A stretch of DNA of 53,123 nt from Photobacterium marinum (GTDB taxonomy: Bacteria > Pseudomonadota > Gammaproteobacteria > Enterobacterales > Vibrionaceae), in assembly GCF_000331515.1 (NCBI RefSeq), contig NZ_AMZO01000042.1, positions 1 to 53,123 on the forward strand, in the 5' to 3' direction. The notes beneath the pieces are model-generated. The model worked only from the letters and a program-made list of their open reading frames with translations. It did not search any database and was not told the DNA's origin. The translations under genes were made by a program, and so were the position numbers. This document shows, piece after piece, positions 42,429-52,519 of the stretch. Position 1 is the first letter of the stretch; every line of letters begins with the position of its first letter.

Positions 42429-43718
42429 TTAAGCAACGATAAAGTCATCTAACGAAGTACTTTCTCTTTTTTGTAACCGAGACCACTCTGTCATTGGCAG
42501 GCGAATATCAATCGTCAGGCTGCCATCAGATTCATATTCTTCGCGCAAGATACATCCAAGCTGATAAAACTTGCTGCGGTAACGACCAATCATATGCGGC
42601 GGCAATCGCAGTGTATGCTTCACCATTGTGCCGGACAGGCGTTCAGTGAGGGCTTCAAAAAGCAGGTCGATCCCTAGCCCTTCCATCGCAGAAACCCAGA
42701 CTCGACGAGGAATGCCATCCTCATCTCGTTCAATTCGAGGTTCCGCATCTTCCAGGTTGTCGATCTTGTTCATCACTACCAGCATCGGCACTTCTGATGC
42801 GTCGATCTCTTCCAGCACCTCATTTACCGCATCAATATTTTCACGGAAACGATCATCGCTGGCATCGACCACATGCAGCAGCAAAGTTGCATCCTGCGTT
42901 TCTTTCAGTGTGGCTTTAAACGCCGCTACCAAATCATGTGGCAAGTGACGAATGAACCCAACGGTATCCGCCAGAATCGTTGCACCGACATCCGCAACAT
43001 CGATCTTCCGCAGAGTCGGATCCAAGGTTGCAAACAGCTGATCAGCTGCATATACCCCGGCATCCGTCACCCGGTTAAACAAGGTAGACTTCCCGGCGTT
43101 GGTGTAACCCACCAGAGAGATAGTCGGAATTTCAGCCCGATTTCGAGCCCGACGTCCCTGCTCCCGCTGCTTAGACACTTTTTCCAATCGGCGCAATATG
43201 GTTTTAATTCGATCCCGCAACAGACGGCGGTCTGTTTCCAACTGAGTTTCACCCGGACCACGCAAGCCAATACCACCTTTCTGTCGTTCAAGGTGGGTCC
43301 AACCGCGGATCAATCGAGTAGAAATGTGGCGAAGTTGGGCTAGCTCAACCTGCAGCTTACCTTCGTGGGTTCGTGCGCGCTGGGCAAAGATATCAAGGAT
43401 CAGACCGGTTCGGTCTAACACCCTACATTTGCAAATGCGCTCCAAGTTACGCTCTTGCGCTGGAGAGAGGGAGTGGTTGAAAATGACAATCTCGGCTTCT
43501 TCAGCCCGTACCGCGTCGGCAATTTCCTGTGCTTTACCTTCTCCCACATAATACTTAGGGTGGGGAGTTTTACGACTACCTGTTACCACACGTAGCGTAT
43601 TCACTCCCGCCGAGGAGACCAGCATTTCAAACTCGCTTAAGTCTTCCCATTCCCCTTCTTGCGTGAAGTTGATATGAACAAGAATCGCCTGCTCACCGGC
43701 TTCATAACGGTCAAACAA
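42429..43718 (-). CDS. hflX: ribosome-associated GTPase HflX
   Basis: HflX is a GTPase that splits stalled 70S ribosomes under stress. The 429-residue protein has an N-terminal HflX domain (PKYYVGEGKAQEIADAV), a coiled linker (GGIGLRGPGETQLETDRRLLRDRI) and a G domain with GYTNAGKSTLFN, ADTVGFI and NKIDNL. The start codon is TTG with AAGGAG 9 nt upstream; the N-terminus MFDRYEAGEQAILVHI fits the family. It follows hfq by 26 nt. Confidence 0.97.
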   Translation of the reverse strand: MFDRYEAGEQAILVHINFTQEGEWEDLSEFEMLVSSAGVNTLRVVTGSRKTPHPKYYVGEGKAQEIADAVRAEEAEIVIFNHSLSPAQERNLERICKCRVLDRTGLILDIFAQRARTHEGKLQVELAQLRHISTRLIRGWTHLERQKGGIGLRGPGETQLETDRRLLRDRIKTILRRLEKVSKQREQGRRARNRAEIPTISLVGYTNAGKSTLFNRVTDAGVYAADQLFATLDPTLRKIDVADVGATILADTVGFIRHLPHDLVAAFKATLKETQDATLLLHVVDASDDRFRENIDAVNEVLEEIDASEVPMLVVMNKIDNLEDAEPRIERDEDGIPRRVWVSAMEGLGIDLLFEALTERLSGTMVKHTLRLPPHMIGRYRSKFYQLGCILREEYESDGSLTIDIRLPMTEWSRLQKRESTSLDDFIVA

Positions 43719-43744
43719 GCAATCAACTCCTTATTGAAGAACGA

Positions 43745-44014
43745 TTATTCTTCAGTTTTTTCCTGAGAACGCTCAGCAGGAGCCTGACGCTCACCTGCGT
43801 GATGGTGGTTAACCGGACGAGCAGGAACCACAGTCGAGATCGCGTGCTTGTATACCATCTGGTTCACAGTGTTCTTCAGTAGGATCACGAACTGATCGAA
43901 AGATTCAATCTGGCCTTGTAGCTTAATGCCGTTTACCAGGTAAATAGAGACCGGGATTCTTTCACGACGCAGCGCATTCAAAAACGGGTCTTGTAGAGAT
44001 TGCCCCTTAGCCAT
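43745..44014 (-). CDS. hfq: RNA chaperone Hfq
   Basis: Hfq is the hexameric Sm-like protein that pairs small RNAs with mRNAs. The 89-residue protein begins MAKGQSLQDPFLNALRRERIPVSIYLVNGIKLQGQ with the conserved distal/proximal RNA-binding residues (Gln8, Phe39-Asp40 region, YKHAIST), and has a short acidic C-terminal tail ending KTEE. It lies 86 nt downstream of miaA, the standard order. Confidence 0.98.
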   Translation of the reverse strand: MAKGQSLQDPFLNALRRERIPVSIYLVNGIKLQGQIESFDQFVILLKNTVNQMVYKHAISTVVPARPVNHHHAGERQAPAERSQEKTEE

Positions 44015-44100
44015 TATTTCTTTTCCTTATTTGTTTGTAGTTGTAGTTAGCAACGAACAAAAATTAAAAATACGCAAAACAGTGAGAGTATACACGCTAA

Positions 44101-45036
44101 TCAAACGTCACATCTAATTGAGTTTGTGACGGTTTGTAACGATGTATCCACATCACTGCTATCCAACCACGTCAAATCTTTCCAGCTGCGAAGCCAGGTA
44201 ATTTGACGCTTAGCCAATTGACGGGTAGCACAGATTCCGCGAAAAACCGCTTCGTCCAAATTGCAGCTCCCGTCCAAATAATCCCACATCTGTCGATAGC
44301 CAACGCAACGGATCGAGGGCAGATCGGGGTGAAGATCACCACGGTCATACAAAGCTCGAACTTCCTGTTCAAAGCCAGCTTCGATCATGTTGTCAAAACG
44401 TTGCTCGATTCTCTGATGCAGGACAGCCCTATCCTTGGGTGTAATTGCAAACTGGTGAACCTTATATGGTAAAGATTCACCCTGTGTTTTCGTCAGCTCA
44501 GTTAAAGTTTTACCTGAAATACGGAAAACTTCCAATGCCCGAGACAAGCGCTGCGGATCATTGGGATGAATTCGTGCTCCGGATACAGGATCAATACGCA
44601 CTAACTCGTCATGCAAAGCCTGCCAGCCCTTTTCCTGGGCCTCACGCTCAATCTCTGCCCGGATCGCCGGATCCGCTGCCGGCAGTGGTGACAATCCTTC
44701 AAGTAGAGCCTTGAAGTAAAGCATAGTACCACCAACCAACAAAGGAATACGTCCTGCTGCAACTATATCAGCCATTTCTTTCAGTGCATCAGCACGAAAG
44801 TCTGCAGCCGAATAACTTTGCGCTGGATCACGAATATCGATAAGACGGTGAGGAGCGAGGGAAAGTTCCTGCTCGTCCGGCTTAGCGGTACCAATATCCA
44901 TTCCTTTATAGATAAGGGCTGAATCAACACTTATCAACTCTACCGGGAGTTGCTGACGCAATCTTATTGCCAGATCTGTTTTTCCCGATGCGGTCGGTCC
45001 CATTAAAAAAATGGCCTGAGGTAGTGGCTTACTCAT
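44101..45036 (-). CDS. miaA: tRNA dimethylallyltransferase MiaA
   Basis: MiaA transfers a dimethylallyl group to A37 of tRNAs that read codons starting with U. The 311-residue protein has the P-loop GPTASGKT (13-20), SVDSALIYKGMDIGTAKP, and the conserved RQLAKRQITWLR near the C-terminus. Its ATG overlaps the mutL stop (ATGA), implying translational coupling. Confidence 0.97.
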   Translation of the reverse strand: MSKPLPQAIFLMGPTASGKTDLAIRLRQQLPVELISVDSALIYKGMDIGTAKPDEQELSLAPHRLIDIRDPAQSYSAADFRADALKEMADIVAAGRIPLLVGGTMLYFKALLEGLSPLPAADPAIRAEIEREAQEKGWQALHDELVRIDPVSGARIHPNDPQRLSRALEVFRISGKTLTELTKTQGESLPYKVHQFAITPKDRAVLHQRIEQRFDNMIEAGFEQEVRALYDRGDLHPDLPSIRCVGYRQMWDYLDGSCNLDEAVFRGICATRQLAKRQITWLRSWKDLTWLDSSDVDTSLQTVTNSIRCDV

Positions 45037-47210
45037 AAATTAAATGCTTCTATTGCTGCACCGACATCAACCGGACGCAACAAGTTTTGATAATAGTCTT
45101 CAAGTGTCTCCCCCCATAACTGCTCCAGCTCAGTCACCAGCTGAATCGCCTGTGACAAACTGAATGCATCGGTTGGGAGCACTAATTGTGATGCTAACCA
45201 GTCCAGTAACTTATCCCATCCCTGAACTTCCTGGTCCTCGGCCACCGAAGCCAGGTAACCCAGCAAGGCCGGGATCAGCTGTTGCAGGTTTTGCTGCCGA
45301 AGCGGCAGGCAGACCGACATAATAATCAGCCCGTTCCGGCCCTTGGCCTTTAATTGAATACCCAACTGTTTCAGCAGTTGCGCATGTTGTTCGGCACATT
45401 CTATCATGCCTGGCTCAACAGGGATCGAATGCGGGATCAACAACGGCTGAGGTTTGAGCCCTTCGCTTGCAGCCAGGCGCAGTTGTCCCTTATTGCGCAG
45501 GCGCTGGGCATAGTCCAGTGACAAAACAAACACACCGTCATCACGGCTAAGCAGCAAAAAACGTTGCTCAAACAGACAAAGCGCTTTACCCAGACCAACA
45601 CCGCAACTCGAATCGATAGCGTTCTGCTTTACCGGCGCAGCAAACGATGGTTTTGCCGGAGCCAGTTCATAACGTTCCGGCATCTGCGGAGTCTGAACCT
45701 GTGGCACAACAGAGTCAATCTCATCCATCTGCGGCGTCTGCATTAATTGCTGGTAAGCACTGACTTCTTTTTTAGACGGTGCTTCATTGCCGTAATGTTG
45801 GGAATGACGAGGTTGTGATCCGCCAGATCTGACTGCTGATGCGCCACTACCAGCATAATTCTGCCCGGCTGAGCGATTATGACCTGAGTAGTTAGCACCT
45901 GAGCTTGAGTGGTTGGCACCTGAATAACGAGATCCGGAGTTATCATCACCCAAGTTATAACTACCCGTTTTCTCACGGCTATCGCTATTACCATCCCGAC
46001 GGCGTGGAAAATCGGAATTTTCCGAAGTTGGTAACCACTCACTTGGACTGGCTTTATTGGGATAATCCGGTGTCTGTGCCACAGCGGTCATCAAAGGAGA
46101 CGGCTCAGCAATCTGGTTTTCCGATGCATCATAACCAGCAGGATTTGTTACCACAGAGGCTGCCGCGCTGGCGCGCTGAGCAGGTTGATAAACCTGTTCA
46201 CCCATATCAAGCTGACTTTGCTGTAGGGCACTTTGCAGCCCCTGCAAAATAAAATCATGAACCAAACGAGCCTGATGGAAACGTACCTCATGTTTGGCCG
46301 GGTGAACGTTAACATCAACTTGGTGTGGGTCCACTTCGATAAACAGGACATAAGCCGCGTACTGATCCGGATTCAGGCTGGTTTCATACGCCTGACGTAT
46401 AGCGTGGTTGATGAGCTTATCTTTCATCATCCGGCCATTAACGTAGCAGTACTGGATGTCATTTTGCGCCCTGGCACCTTGCGGACTGCAAATCCAGCCG
46501 GACAGCTTAAGATCGCCATGAGCCAGCTCAACGGCCAGAGCATGGTTAAGGAAATTACTGCCACAAACCGCGGCCAAACGACGCTCTTTTTGTACCTGGG
46601 TCTGGGCAGCCCGGTATTGGCGGATCACTTTGCCGTTATGACGCAGGTTGATCGTGACATCAAACCGACTCAGGGCGATTCGCTTGAGCAGCTCATCAAT
46701 ATGGCCAAACTCGGTTTTCTCGGTGCGCAGAAACTTACGCCGGGCCGGAGTGTTGAAAAACAGATCCAGCACTTCCAGTGTTGTACCGACCGGATGCGCA
46801 GCCGGTTTCAGCTTCACATCCATGTCGCGCCCTTCGGCATAAGCAGACCAAGCTTCTTCCTGCTCTGCCGTTTTCGACGTCAGCGTCAGGCGGGAAACAG
46901 AACTGATACTCGCCAACGCCTCACCGCGAAAACCGAGGCTCATGATTGCTTCCAGATCATCCAGTGTTGAGATCTTCGAAGTGGCATGACGACTCAGGGC
47001 CAAGCCCAGTTCATCTTTCGAAATCCCCTTACCGTTATCACGAATGCGAATCGTCCGGCTGCCGCCCTTATCGATATCAATATCGATACGGGTTGCACCA
47101 GCATCCAAGCTGTTTTCTACCAGCTCTTTCACTACCGAAGCGGGGCGCTCAACAACTTCACCGGCAGCAATTTGGTTTGCCAGACGGGCTGGCAAAATCT
47201 GAATAGGCAT
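45033..47210 (-). CDS. mutL: DNA mismatch repair protein MutL
   Basis: MutL couples MutS mismatch recognition to MutH and UvrD. The 725-residue protein has the GHKL ATPase with ELVENSLDAGA (29-39), DNGKGI (58-63) and GFRGEALASI (93-102). A linker of about 170 residues (roughly 340-510) is rich in Ser, Gly, Asn and Tyr and has short repeats of SGANxS/YSGxN type; the C-terminal dimerisation domain follows from about 530. No DQHAxxExxxxE endonuclease motif is seen, as expected for a MutH-dependent MutL. Longer than E. coli MutL (615) because of the linker. Confidence 0.97.
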   Translation of the reverse strand: MPIQILPARLANQIAAGEVVERPASVVKELVENSLDAGATRIDIDIDKGGSRTIRIRDNGKGISKDELGLALSRHATSKISTLDDLEAIMSLGFRGEALASISSVSRLTLTSKTAEQEEAWSAYAEGRDMDVKLKPAAHPVGTTLEVLDLFFNTPARRKFLRTEKTEFGHIDELLKRIALSRFDVTINLRHNGKVIRQYRAAQTQVQKERRLAAVCGSNFLNHALAVELAHGDLKLSGWICSPQGARAQNDIQYCYVNGRMMKDKLINHAIRQAYETSLNPDQYAAYVLFIEVDPHQVDVNVHPAKHEVRFHQARLVHDFILQGLQSALQQSQLDMGEQVYQPAQRASAAASVVTNPAGYDASENQIAEPSPLMTAVAQTPDYPNKASPSEWLPTSENSDFPRRRDGNSDSREKTGSYNLGDDNSGSRYSGANHSSSGANYSGHNRSAGQNYAGSGASAVRSGGSQPRHSQHYGNEAPSKKEVSAYQQLMQTPQMDEIDSVVPQVQTPQMPERYELAPAKPSFAAPVKQNAIDSSCGVGLGKALCLFEQRFLLLSRDDGVFVLSLDYAQRLRNKGQLRLAASEGLKPQPLLIPHSIPVEPGMIECAEQHAQLLKQLGIQLKAKGRNGLIIMSVCLPLRQQNLQQLIPALLGYLASVAEDQEVQGWDKLLDWLASQLVLPTDAFSLSQAIQLVTELEQLWGETLEDYYQNLLRPVDVGAAIEAFNL

Positions 47211-47228
47211 AATGCACTTCTAGTCGGA

Positions 47229-48923
47229 TTAACTTCTGGGAATCGTCAGCTTTTGGCCGACCGCCAGGGTATCGGAACGCAGTTTATTGGCCTCGCGAAT
47301 ACTCGCAACACTGGTCCCGTAACGGGATGCAATCTTACCCAGGAATTCGCCACGCTGGACTGTATGCTGGATAGGCTTAAGGTTACGGCCGTTGATCTTA
47401 AGTTTCTGGCCCACCGCCAGCTCATCAGAATGCAGCTTGTTCAGGCTTCGGATACTGGCAACCGACACACCATAGTCTACCGCTATTTTGCCAAGATATT
47501 CACCACGTTTCACCGTGTGATTCACGGTTTTCACTACAGATTTCGCTGAGCGGGTAGACGCAACTGCCACCCCGCCCGGAATCACCAGTACCTGACCTAC
47601 TTTCAAGGTATTACTGCGAAGATTATTCGCATGCTTCAGGTTCGACACCGACGTCCCGTATTTGGCGGCAATAATGCTAAGCGACTGGCCCGAAGTGACC
47701 TTATGCTTGATGCCATTTTTCCTGGACGCAAACAACGTACCTTCCGGTGGCTTGGCATTAAAGTAACTCAATACCCCTTTATATACTGCATTTGCCAGTT
47801 TGCTCTGGTGAGCACGGGAATTCAGCAGGCGCTCTTCCTTCGGGTTAGTAATAAACCCGGTTTCAACTAACAACGACGGGATATCCGGCGATTTTAATAC
47901 CGCCAGGCTGGCGTGCTCCGGCTTACTCTTGTGCAGTGTAGTGATTTTGCTCAGCTCTTTCAGGACACGAGACGCTACGTCGTAGCCTTCTTTCTGGGAG
48001 TGGCTGAACTGTAAGTCCAACACCGCCATGCTGAGGTACTGGTCATCGTGATCCCCGGACAGCACATCGCCGCCACCAAGTAATTCAGACTGCTTCTCAT
48101 GCTGCTCCAGCCAACGACCAATCTCACTGTTGGCCCGGCGTGTATTGAGCACCCATACCGACGCTCCGCGCGGTTGCGGCTTATGGAAACCATCGGCATG
48201 GATAGAAACTAACAGGTGTGCTTTGTACTTACGGGCAATCTCCGAGCGCTTATTGAGATTAACAAAGTAGTCACCACGACGGGTCAGTACCGCTTTCATG
48301 CCCGGTGTTGCATCGATTTTCGCTGCAACCTTCCTGGCAATGTCCATGGTGACATTCTTCTCATATTTTTTGCTCGGACCAATAGAACCGGGATCTTCCC
48401 CGCCATGGCCGGCATCAACAGCAACCACAATATCGTCCGTGCCATAAGGCAACACGGCTTTCTTGTTTTCTGTCACCGACTTCTTTGGCTTCAGTACCTG
48501 CGTCTTTACCAGCTTCTTGCTATGCGGTAAATCCAATACCAAACGGTGGCCGTAGTGGCCATCCGGAGTCGGTGCCAATTTGAAAATAGTCGGGTTCACC
48601 CCCGCCTTGGTTTCAAAAACCAGACGGTAAGTGCCCTTTTCTGGAGGACTACTGCTGCGGATCTTTTTTAGCACGGCACTGTCTTTAACCGTGAGCGGCA
48701 GCTTCGTCTTCAGCGAAGTTTTCTTAAGATCGACAACCAGTCGATCCGGCTTGGTCAAGGTAAAATAAGAAAATGCAGCTGCATCCTGTACGTCCAGCAC
48801 AACCCGGGTTTCATCGGGTGCTGGCCAGACACGAATACCCTTCAGCTCGTTGGCCATCACCAATGAACTGAACAATCCTGTCCCTGCTAATAACAAAACA
48901 TGAAAAAAAGTCCGCGATGACAT
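47229..48923 (-). CDS. amiB: N-acetylmuramoyl-L-alanine amidase AmiB
   Basis: AmiB is a periplasmic zinc amidase that cleaves septal peptidoglycan during cell separation. The protein (564 residues from ATG 48923) has a signal peptide, an AMIN domain (about 25-130) for septal targeting, an Amidase_3 domain with zinc ligands His173, Glu188 and His242 plus catalytic Glu354, and three C-terminal LysM modules. E. coli AmiB lacks this triple LysM tail. The start is uncertain: ATG 48923 gives a good signal peptide, but GTG 48935 or TTG 48932, both overlapping tsaE, are nearer to GGAG. Confidence 0.94.
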   Translation of the reverse strand: MSSRTFFHVLLLAGTGLFSSLVMANELKGIRVWPAPDETRVVLDVQDAAAFSYFTLTKPDRLVVDLKKTSLKTKLPLTVKDSAVLKKIRSSSPPEKGTYRLVFETKAGVNPTIFKLAPTPDGHYGHRLVLDLPHSKKLVKTQVLKPKKSVTENKKAVLPYGTDDIVVAVDAGHGGEDPGSIGPSKKYEKNVTMDIARKVAAKIDATPGMKAVLTRRGDYFVNLNKRSEIARKYKAHLLVSIHADGFHKPQPRGASVWVLNTRRANSEIGRWLEQHEKQSELLGGGDVLSGDHDDQYLSMAVLDLQFSHSQKEGYDVASRVLKELSKITTLHKSKPEHASLAVLKSPDIPSLLVETGFITNPKEERLLNSRAHQSKLANAVYKGVLSYFNAKPPEGTLFASRKNGIKHKVTSGQSLSIIAAKYGTSVSNLKHANNLRSNTLKVGQVLVIPGGVAVASTRSAKSVVKTVNHTVKRGEYLGKIAVDYGVSVASIRSLNKLHSDELAVGQKLKINGRNLKPIQHTVQRGEFLGKIASRYGTSVASIREANKLRSDTLAVGQKLTIPRS

Positions 48924-48928
48924 CCTGA

Positions 48929-49393
48929 TCAACACAACTCCAAACGCTTGATCAAATTTAGACCATATTCATTATTTGCGGTAATCGTCGCTTTGCGCTG
49001 ATCGCCGCTGTAACGCATTTCAATTTCCAGATCAGGAGCTGGCAACAGCCCTTCACCTTTTTCCGGCCACTCAACCAGGCAGATTGCATCTTCAGTGAAA
49101 TAATCACGGATCCCCATAAATTCCAGTTCTTCCGGATCAGCCAGTCGATACAGGTCAAAATGGTAAACATGCCACGGCGGCAGCTCGTAAGGTTCAACCA
49201 GAGTATAGGTCGGACTTTTTACATTTCCGTTATGGCCCAGAGCACGGATAAAGCCGCGACTGAACGTGGTTTTCCCCGCCCCCAGATCTCCGTGCAGAAA
49301 AATGGTTGTTTGTTGCTGACATGCTTGTGCTAATTTCAGGCCAAAGTCTACTGTTGCCTGCTCATCGGCAAGAAGAGTTTCAAATTTTTGCAT
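48929..49393 (-). CDS. tsaE: tRNA threonylcarbamoyladenosine biosynthesis ATPase TsaE
   Basis: TsaE is the ATPase that works with TsaB and TsaD to make t6A37 in tRNAs decoding ANN codons. The 154-residue protein has the P-loop GDLGAGKTT (35-43), SPTYTLVEPYE and the conserved tail LVEWPEKGEGLLP. It lies 8 nt downstream of nnr and its 3' end is next to or overlaps the amiB start. Confidence 0.96.
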   Translation of the reverse strand: MQKFETLLADEQATVDFGLKLAQACQQQTTIFLHGDLGAGKTTFSRGFIRALGHNGNVKSPTYTLVEPYELPPWHVYHFDLYRLADPEELEFMGIRDYFTEDAICLVEWPEKGEGLLPAPDLEIEMRYSGDQRKATITANNEYGLNLIKRLELC

Positions 49394-49401
49394 TGATATC
49401 T

Positions 49402-50889
49402 TTATCTTGGATTTACTAATTGTCGAATATAAGGAAATAGATCGCTGGCCAACACGCCCCGTTCACCCTCTAGGGCGCATAAATCAGCTGCAGTACTGTG
49501 GATCCAAACGCCAACTCTAGCGGCTTCGGACAAGGACAGCCCCTGACCGGCTAACGCACCGATAATGCCAGAAAGCACATCCCCCATGCCACCCGTCGCC
49601 ATGCCCGGGTTGCCTGCCATGCAGAGCCAGTACTGCTGTCCGTCATAGATCAGCGTACCTGCTCCTTTCAGTACAACAACGCCACCGAATTTCTGTTGCA
49701 GCGATTGTGCTGCAGCAAAGCGGTCGGCTTCAACCTCTGCTACTGTCGTTCCCAGTAACCGGGCAGCCTCCCCCGGATGCGGCGTTATTATACGATTATT
49801 TTTATAGTCTGGTGAAAGGGCTAATAAGTTCAATCCATCCGCATCCACCACCATGGTTTTCTCAGTTGACTCAAAGTGGAACAACAAAGCCTTGCTCCAG
49901 TCACTCTGACCAAGCCCGGGGCCAATAACAACCACATCAGCCCAGTCCAGCCGCCGGGTTATTTCGTGGGCCTTATCCTGCCAGCCCTGCGCCATTATCT
50001 CAGGTCTAGCCCCGACAATTGACAATACATTGTCAGGTTGAGTAATTACTGCCGTCAGGCCTGCACCACACCGAGCACAGGCTTCCGATGCCAGTCGAAT
50101 AGCACCAGCCATTCCAAGATCACCACCAACACACAACACTCGACCATGATCACCTTTATGTGCTGTACGAAATCGTGGCGGCAAACAGCGGATCACTTCA
50201 TCTCGGCTGATCCGCATCACGGCAGGTTTACATTTATCATCAAAAGCGGCTTCAACCCCAAGGCCTGAAAAACAGAGCTGACCGGTATAGTTTGCGGCCT
50301 GGCCTGTACATAGACCCTGCTTCATCCCGATGAAAGTAACCGTTACCTCAGCCCGGATCACCGGGCCTAATTCTGCGCCGGTATCAGCACACAAACCGGA
50401 AGGAATATCCACCGCCATCACCGGGCAGGCAAATTCATTTATCAACTGAATCAACCCGGCACAGTCGCCTCGAACCCGCCCTTTCAACCCGGTTCCGAGC
50501 AACGCATCAACCACGACTTCAGTTGATGGCGGAATAGATGACTGAGGCTGACAAATCTCACCGCCACACGCCAGCCAGGCATCACGGGCCAAAGCCGCGT
50601 CTCCGGTCAGTTTACCGGCATCACCCAGTTGCCATAAAGTCACATCCATGCCAGATTCACGAGCCAGACGCGCCACAATATAACCGTCACCACCGTTATT
50701 CCCGCCTCCGGAACACACTAACAGCGACTTCACCTCAGGAAATTGCTGCACCAATACGTCAAACACTGCCTGTCCGGCTAGCTCCATTAACTGATACATT
50801 TCCAACTGCATGGCTTTTGCAGCCAGTTGCTCTCCCTGACGAACCTGATCGGCCTTATAAAGACGAACTGGTAGCTGTGAAGTCTCCAT
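49402..50889 (-). CDS. nnr: bifunctional NAD(P)H-hydrate repair enzyme Nnr
   Basis: Nnr repairs hydrated NAD(P)H. The N-terminal YjeF domain (about 1-225) is the epimerase, with CSGGGNNGGDGYIVARL; the C-terminal domain (about 235-490) is the ADP- or ATP-dependent dehydratase, with VCVGGDLGMAGAIRLASEACARCGAG, ITPHPGEAARLLG and NPGMATGGMGDVLSGIIGAL. Length 495 is close to E. coli Nnr (515). GAGG lies 6 nt before the ATG. It is the first gene of the nnr-tsaE-amiB-mutL-miaA-hfq-hflXKC series and is divergent from queG. Confidence 0.96.
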   Translation of the reverse strand: METSQLPVRLYKADQVRQGEQLAAKAMQLEMYQLMELAGQAVFDVLVQQFPEVKSLLVCSGGGNNGGDGYIVARLARESGMDVTLWQLGDAGKLTGDAALARDAWLACGGEICQPQSSIPPSTEVVVDALLGTGLKGRVRGDCAGLIQLINEFACPVMAVDIPSGLCADTGAELGPVIRAEVTVTFIGMKQGLCTGQAANYTGQLCFSGLGVEAAFDDKCKPAVMRISRDEVIRCLPPRFRTAHKGDHGRVLCVGGDLGMAGAIRLASEACARCGAGLTAVITQPDNVLSIVGARPEIMAQGWQDKAHEITRRLDWADVVVIGPGLGQSDWSKALLFHFESTEKTMVVDADGLNLLALSPDYKNNRIITPHPGEAARLLGTTVAEVEADRFAAAQSLQQKFGGVVVLKGAGTLIYDGQQYWLCMAGNPGMATGGMGDVLSGIIGALAGQGLSLSEAARVGVWIHSTAADLCALEGERGVLASDLFPYIRQLVNPR

Positions 50890-51121
50890 GAAATACCTCT
50901 AATGTTAGTTATAAGCAGACGATGATGACTGCGACAGGGTAAACCAAAGGCATGATGCATAAATATTGCCCAAAACTTCTGCCGGGCACAATATCTCAAC
51001 GCACCTTAACTGCCTGTCTGAGATCCCGCTTCGCGAAGATCAATAAAAGGATCCGTGAAAGCCATGATGATTGTGGTACACTTCCGCCCCCGATTATTCA
51101 GCCATACTGTGAATCAAACCT

Positions 51122-52255
51122 ATGAGCATCGACTACAGCGAGCTAGCCCATAAGATAAAACAATGGGGTAAAGAGCTTGGTTTTCAGCAGTTGGGGATCA
51201 GCGACACTGATCTTCAACAGCATGAAGCCCAACTTCAGCGCTGGCTTGATGCAGGCTATCACGGAGACATGGACTGGATGGCTCGCCACGGTATGATGAG
51301 AGCCCGCCCGGCAGAGCTACTACCCGGCACTATCCGGGTGATCAGTGTAAGGATGAATTACTTACCGCCGGAGGCCGGCTTTGCCCAAAGCCTCAACAAT
51401 CCGAATACCGCCTATATCAGCCGCTACTCGCTTGGCCGCGACTATCATAAGTTGATCCGCAACCGCCTTAAGCGTCTTGGTCAATTAATTGAACAGGAAA
51501 CCGGCCAGTTCGGTTACCGCCCTTTTGTCGATTCGGCTCCAATACTGGAACGACCGCTGGCACAAAAAGCCGGATTAGGTTGGACAGGTAAAAACTCCCT
51601 GATACTCAATAAAGAAGCCGGGTCATGGTTTTTTCTTGGTGAACTACTGGTCGATTTACCTTTACCGGTTGATACACCGGCTGACAATCAATGTGGGAAA
51701 TGTGTGGCCTGCATAACCAGCTGTCCGACCGGTGCCATCATTGAAGAAGGTGTCATTGATGCCAGACGCTGCATATCATACCTAACCATTGAATATGACG
51801 GCATTATCCCGGAAGAATTTCGCGAACCAATCGGTAACCGAATATACGGTTGTGATGACTGTCAGCTGGTATGCCCGTTTAACCGCTTCTCAAACATTAC
51901 CGATGAAGCCGATTACCACTGCAGGGATAGCCTGAACCAACCACCACTGCATGAATTATTCCAATGGACCGAAAAAGAGTTTCTAAAAAAAACTGAAGGC
52001 TCTGCAATTCGCCGCATTGGTCATATCCAGTGGTTACGTAACCTGACTATTGCCATGGGCAATGCCCCTTATCAGGACGATATTCTGACCGCCCTACAAG
52101 CACGCCTCGGAGAAAATGAGCTACTTGATGTACACCTTCAATGGGCAATCTGTAAGCAAGAGGAAAAGCGCAAAGCAAATGTCATTGACGTTTTGCCTGC
52201 CAAAACTAAACGATTAGTGCGAATTGTGGAAAAGGGACTTCCGCGTGACGCATAA
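51122..52255 (+). CDS. queG: epoxyqueuosine reductase QueG
   Basis: QueG performs the last step of queuosine synthesis, reducing epoxyqueuosine in tRNA with a cobalamin cofactor and two [4Fe-4S] clusters. The 377-residue protein has DUF1730 residues at the N-terminus, YRPFVDSAPILERPLAQKAGLGW around the active site, cluster ligands Cys191, 194, 197, 201 and Cys217, 244, 247, 251 (CxxCxxCxxxCP and CDDCxxxCP), and a C-terminal HEAT-like part. No clear ribosome-binding site precedes the ATG. Same divergent placement to nnr as in E. coli. Confidence 0.97.
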   Translation: MSIDYSELAHKIKQWGKELGFQQLGISDTDLQQHEAQLQRWLDAGYHGDMDWMARHGMMRARPAELLPGTIRVISVRMNYLPPEAGFAQSLNNPNTAYISRYSLGRDYHKLIRNRLKRLGQLIEQETGQFGYRPFVDSAPILERPLAQKAGLGWTGKNSLILNKEAGSWFFLGELLVDLPLPVDTPADNQCGKCVACITSCPTGAIIEEGVIDARRCISYLTIEYDGIIPEEFREPIGNRIYGCDDCQLVCPFNRFSNITDEADYHCRDSLNQPPLHELFQWTEKEFLKKTEGSAIRRIGHIQWLRNLTIAMGNAPYQDDILTALQARLGENELLDVHLQWAICKQEEKRKANVIDVLPAKTKRLVRIVEKGLPRDA

Positions 52256-52519
52256 CATACCCTAAAAAGAATCGACTGCCGAACGGCCTACATCATTACG
52301 CCAGCTCAGAAGTACTCCATTTTGTATTCCGCTACAAAATGAGAACGTCATCCTGCTAAGTGGAAAATGTGGAAAACATTTTCATACCAGCCAAATATTA
52401 ACCTTGTTCAAAATATTAAACACAGCCCTGTGGGTAGCCAATCAAAACAGTTATCCCAAGAAGCACCATATTGATCGCGCTGTATATAAACTATGGATAA
52501 AAACAACAAAAGCCATATA

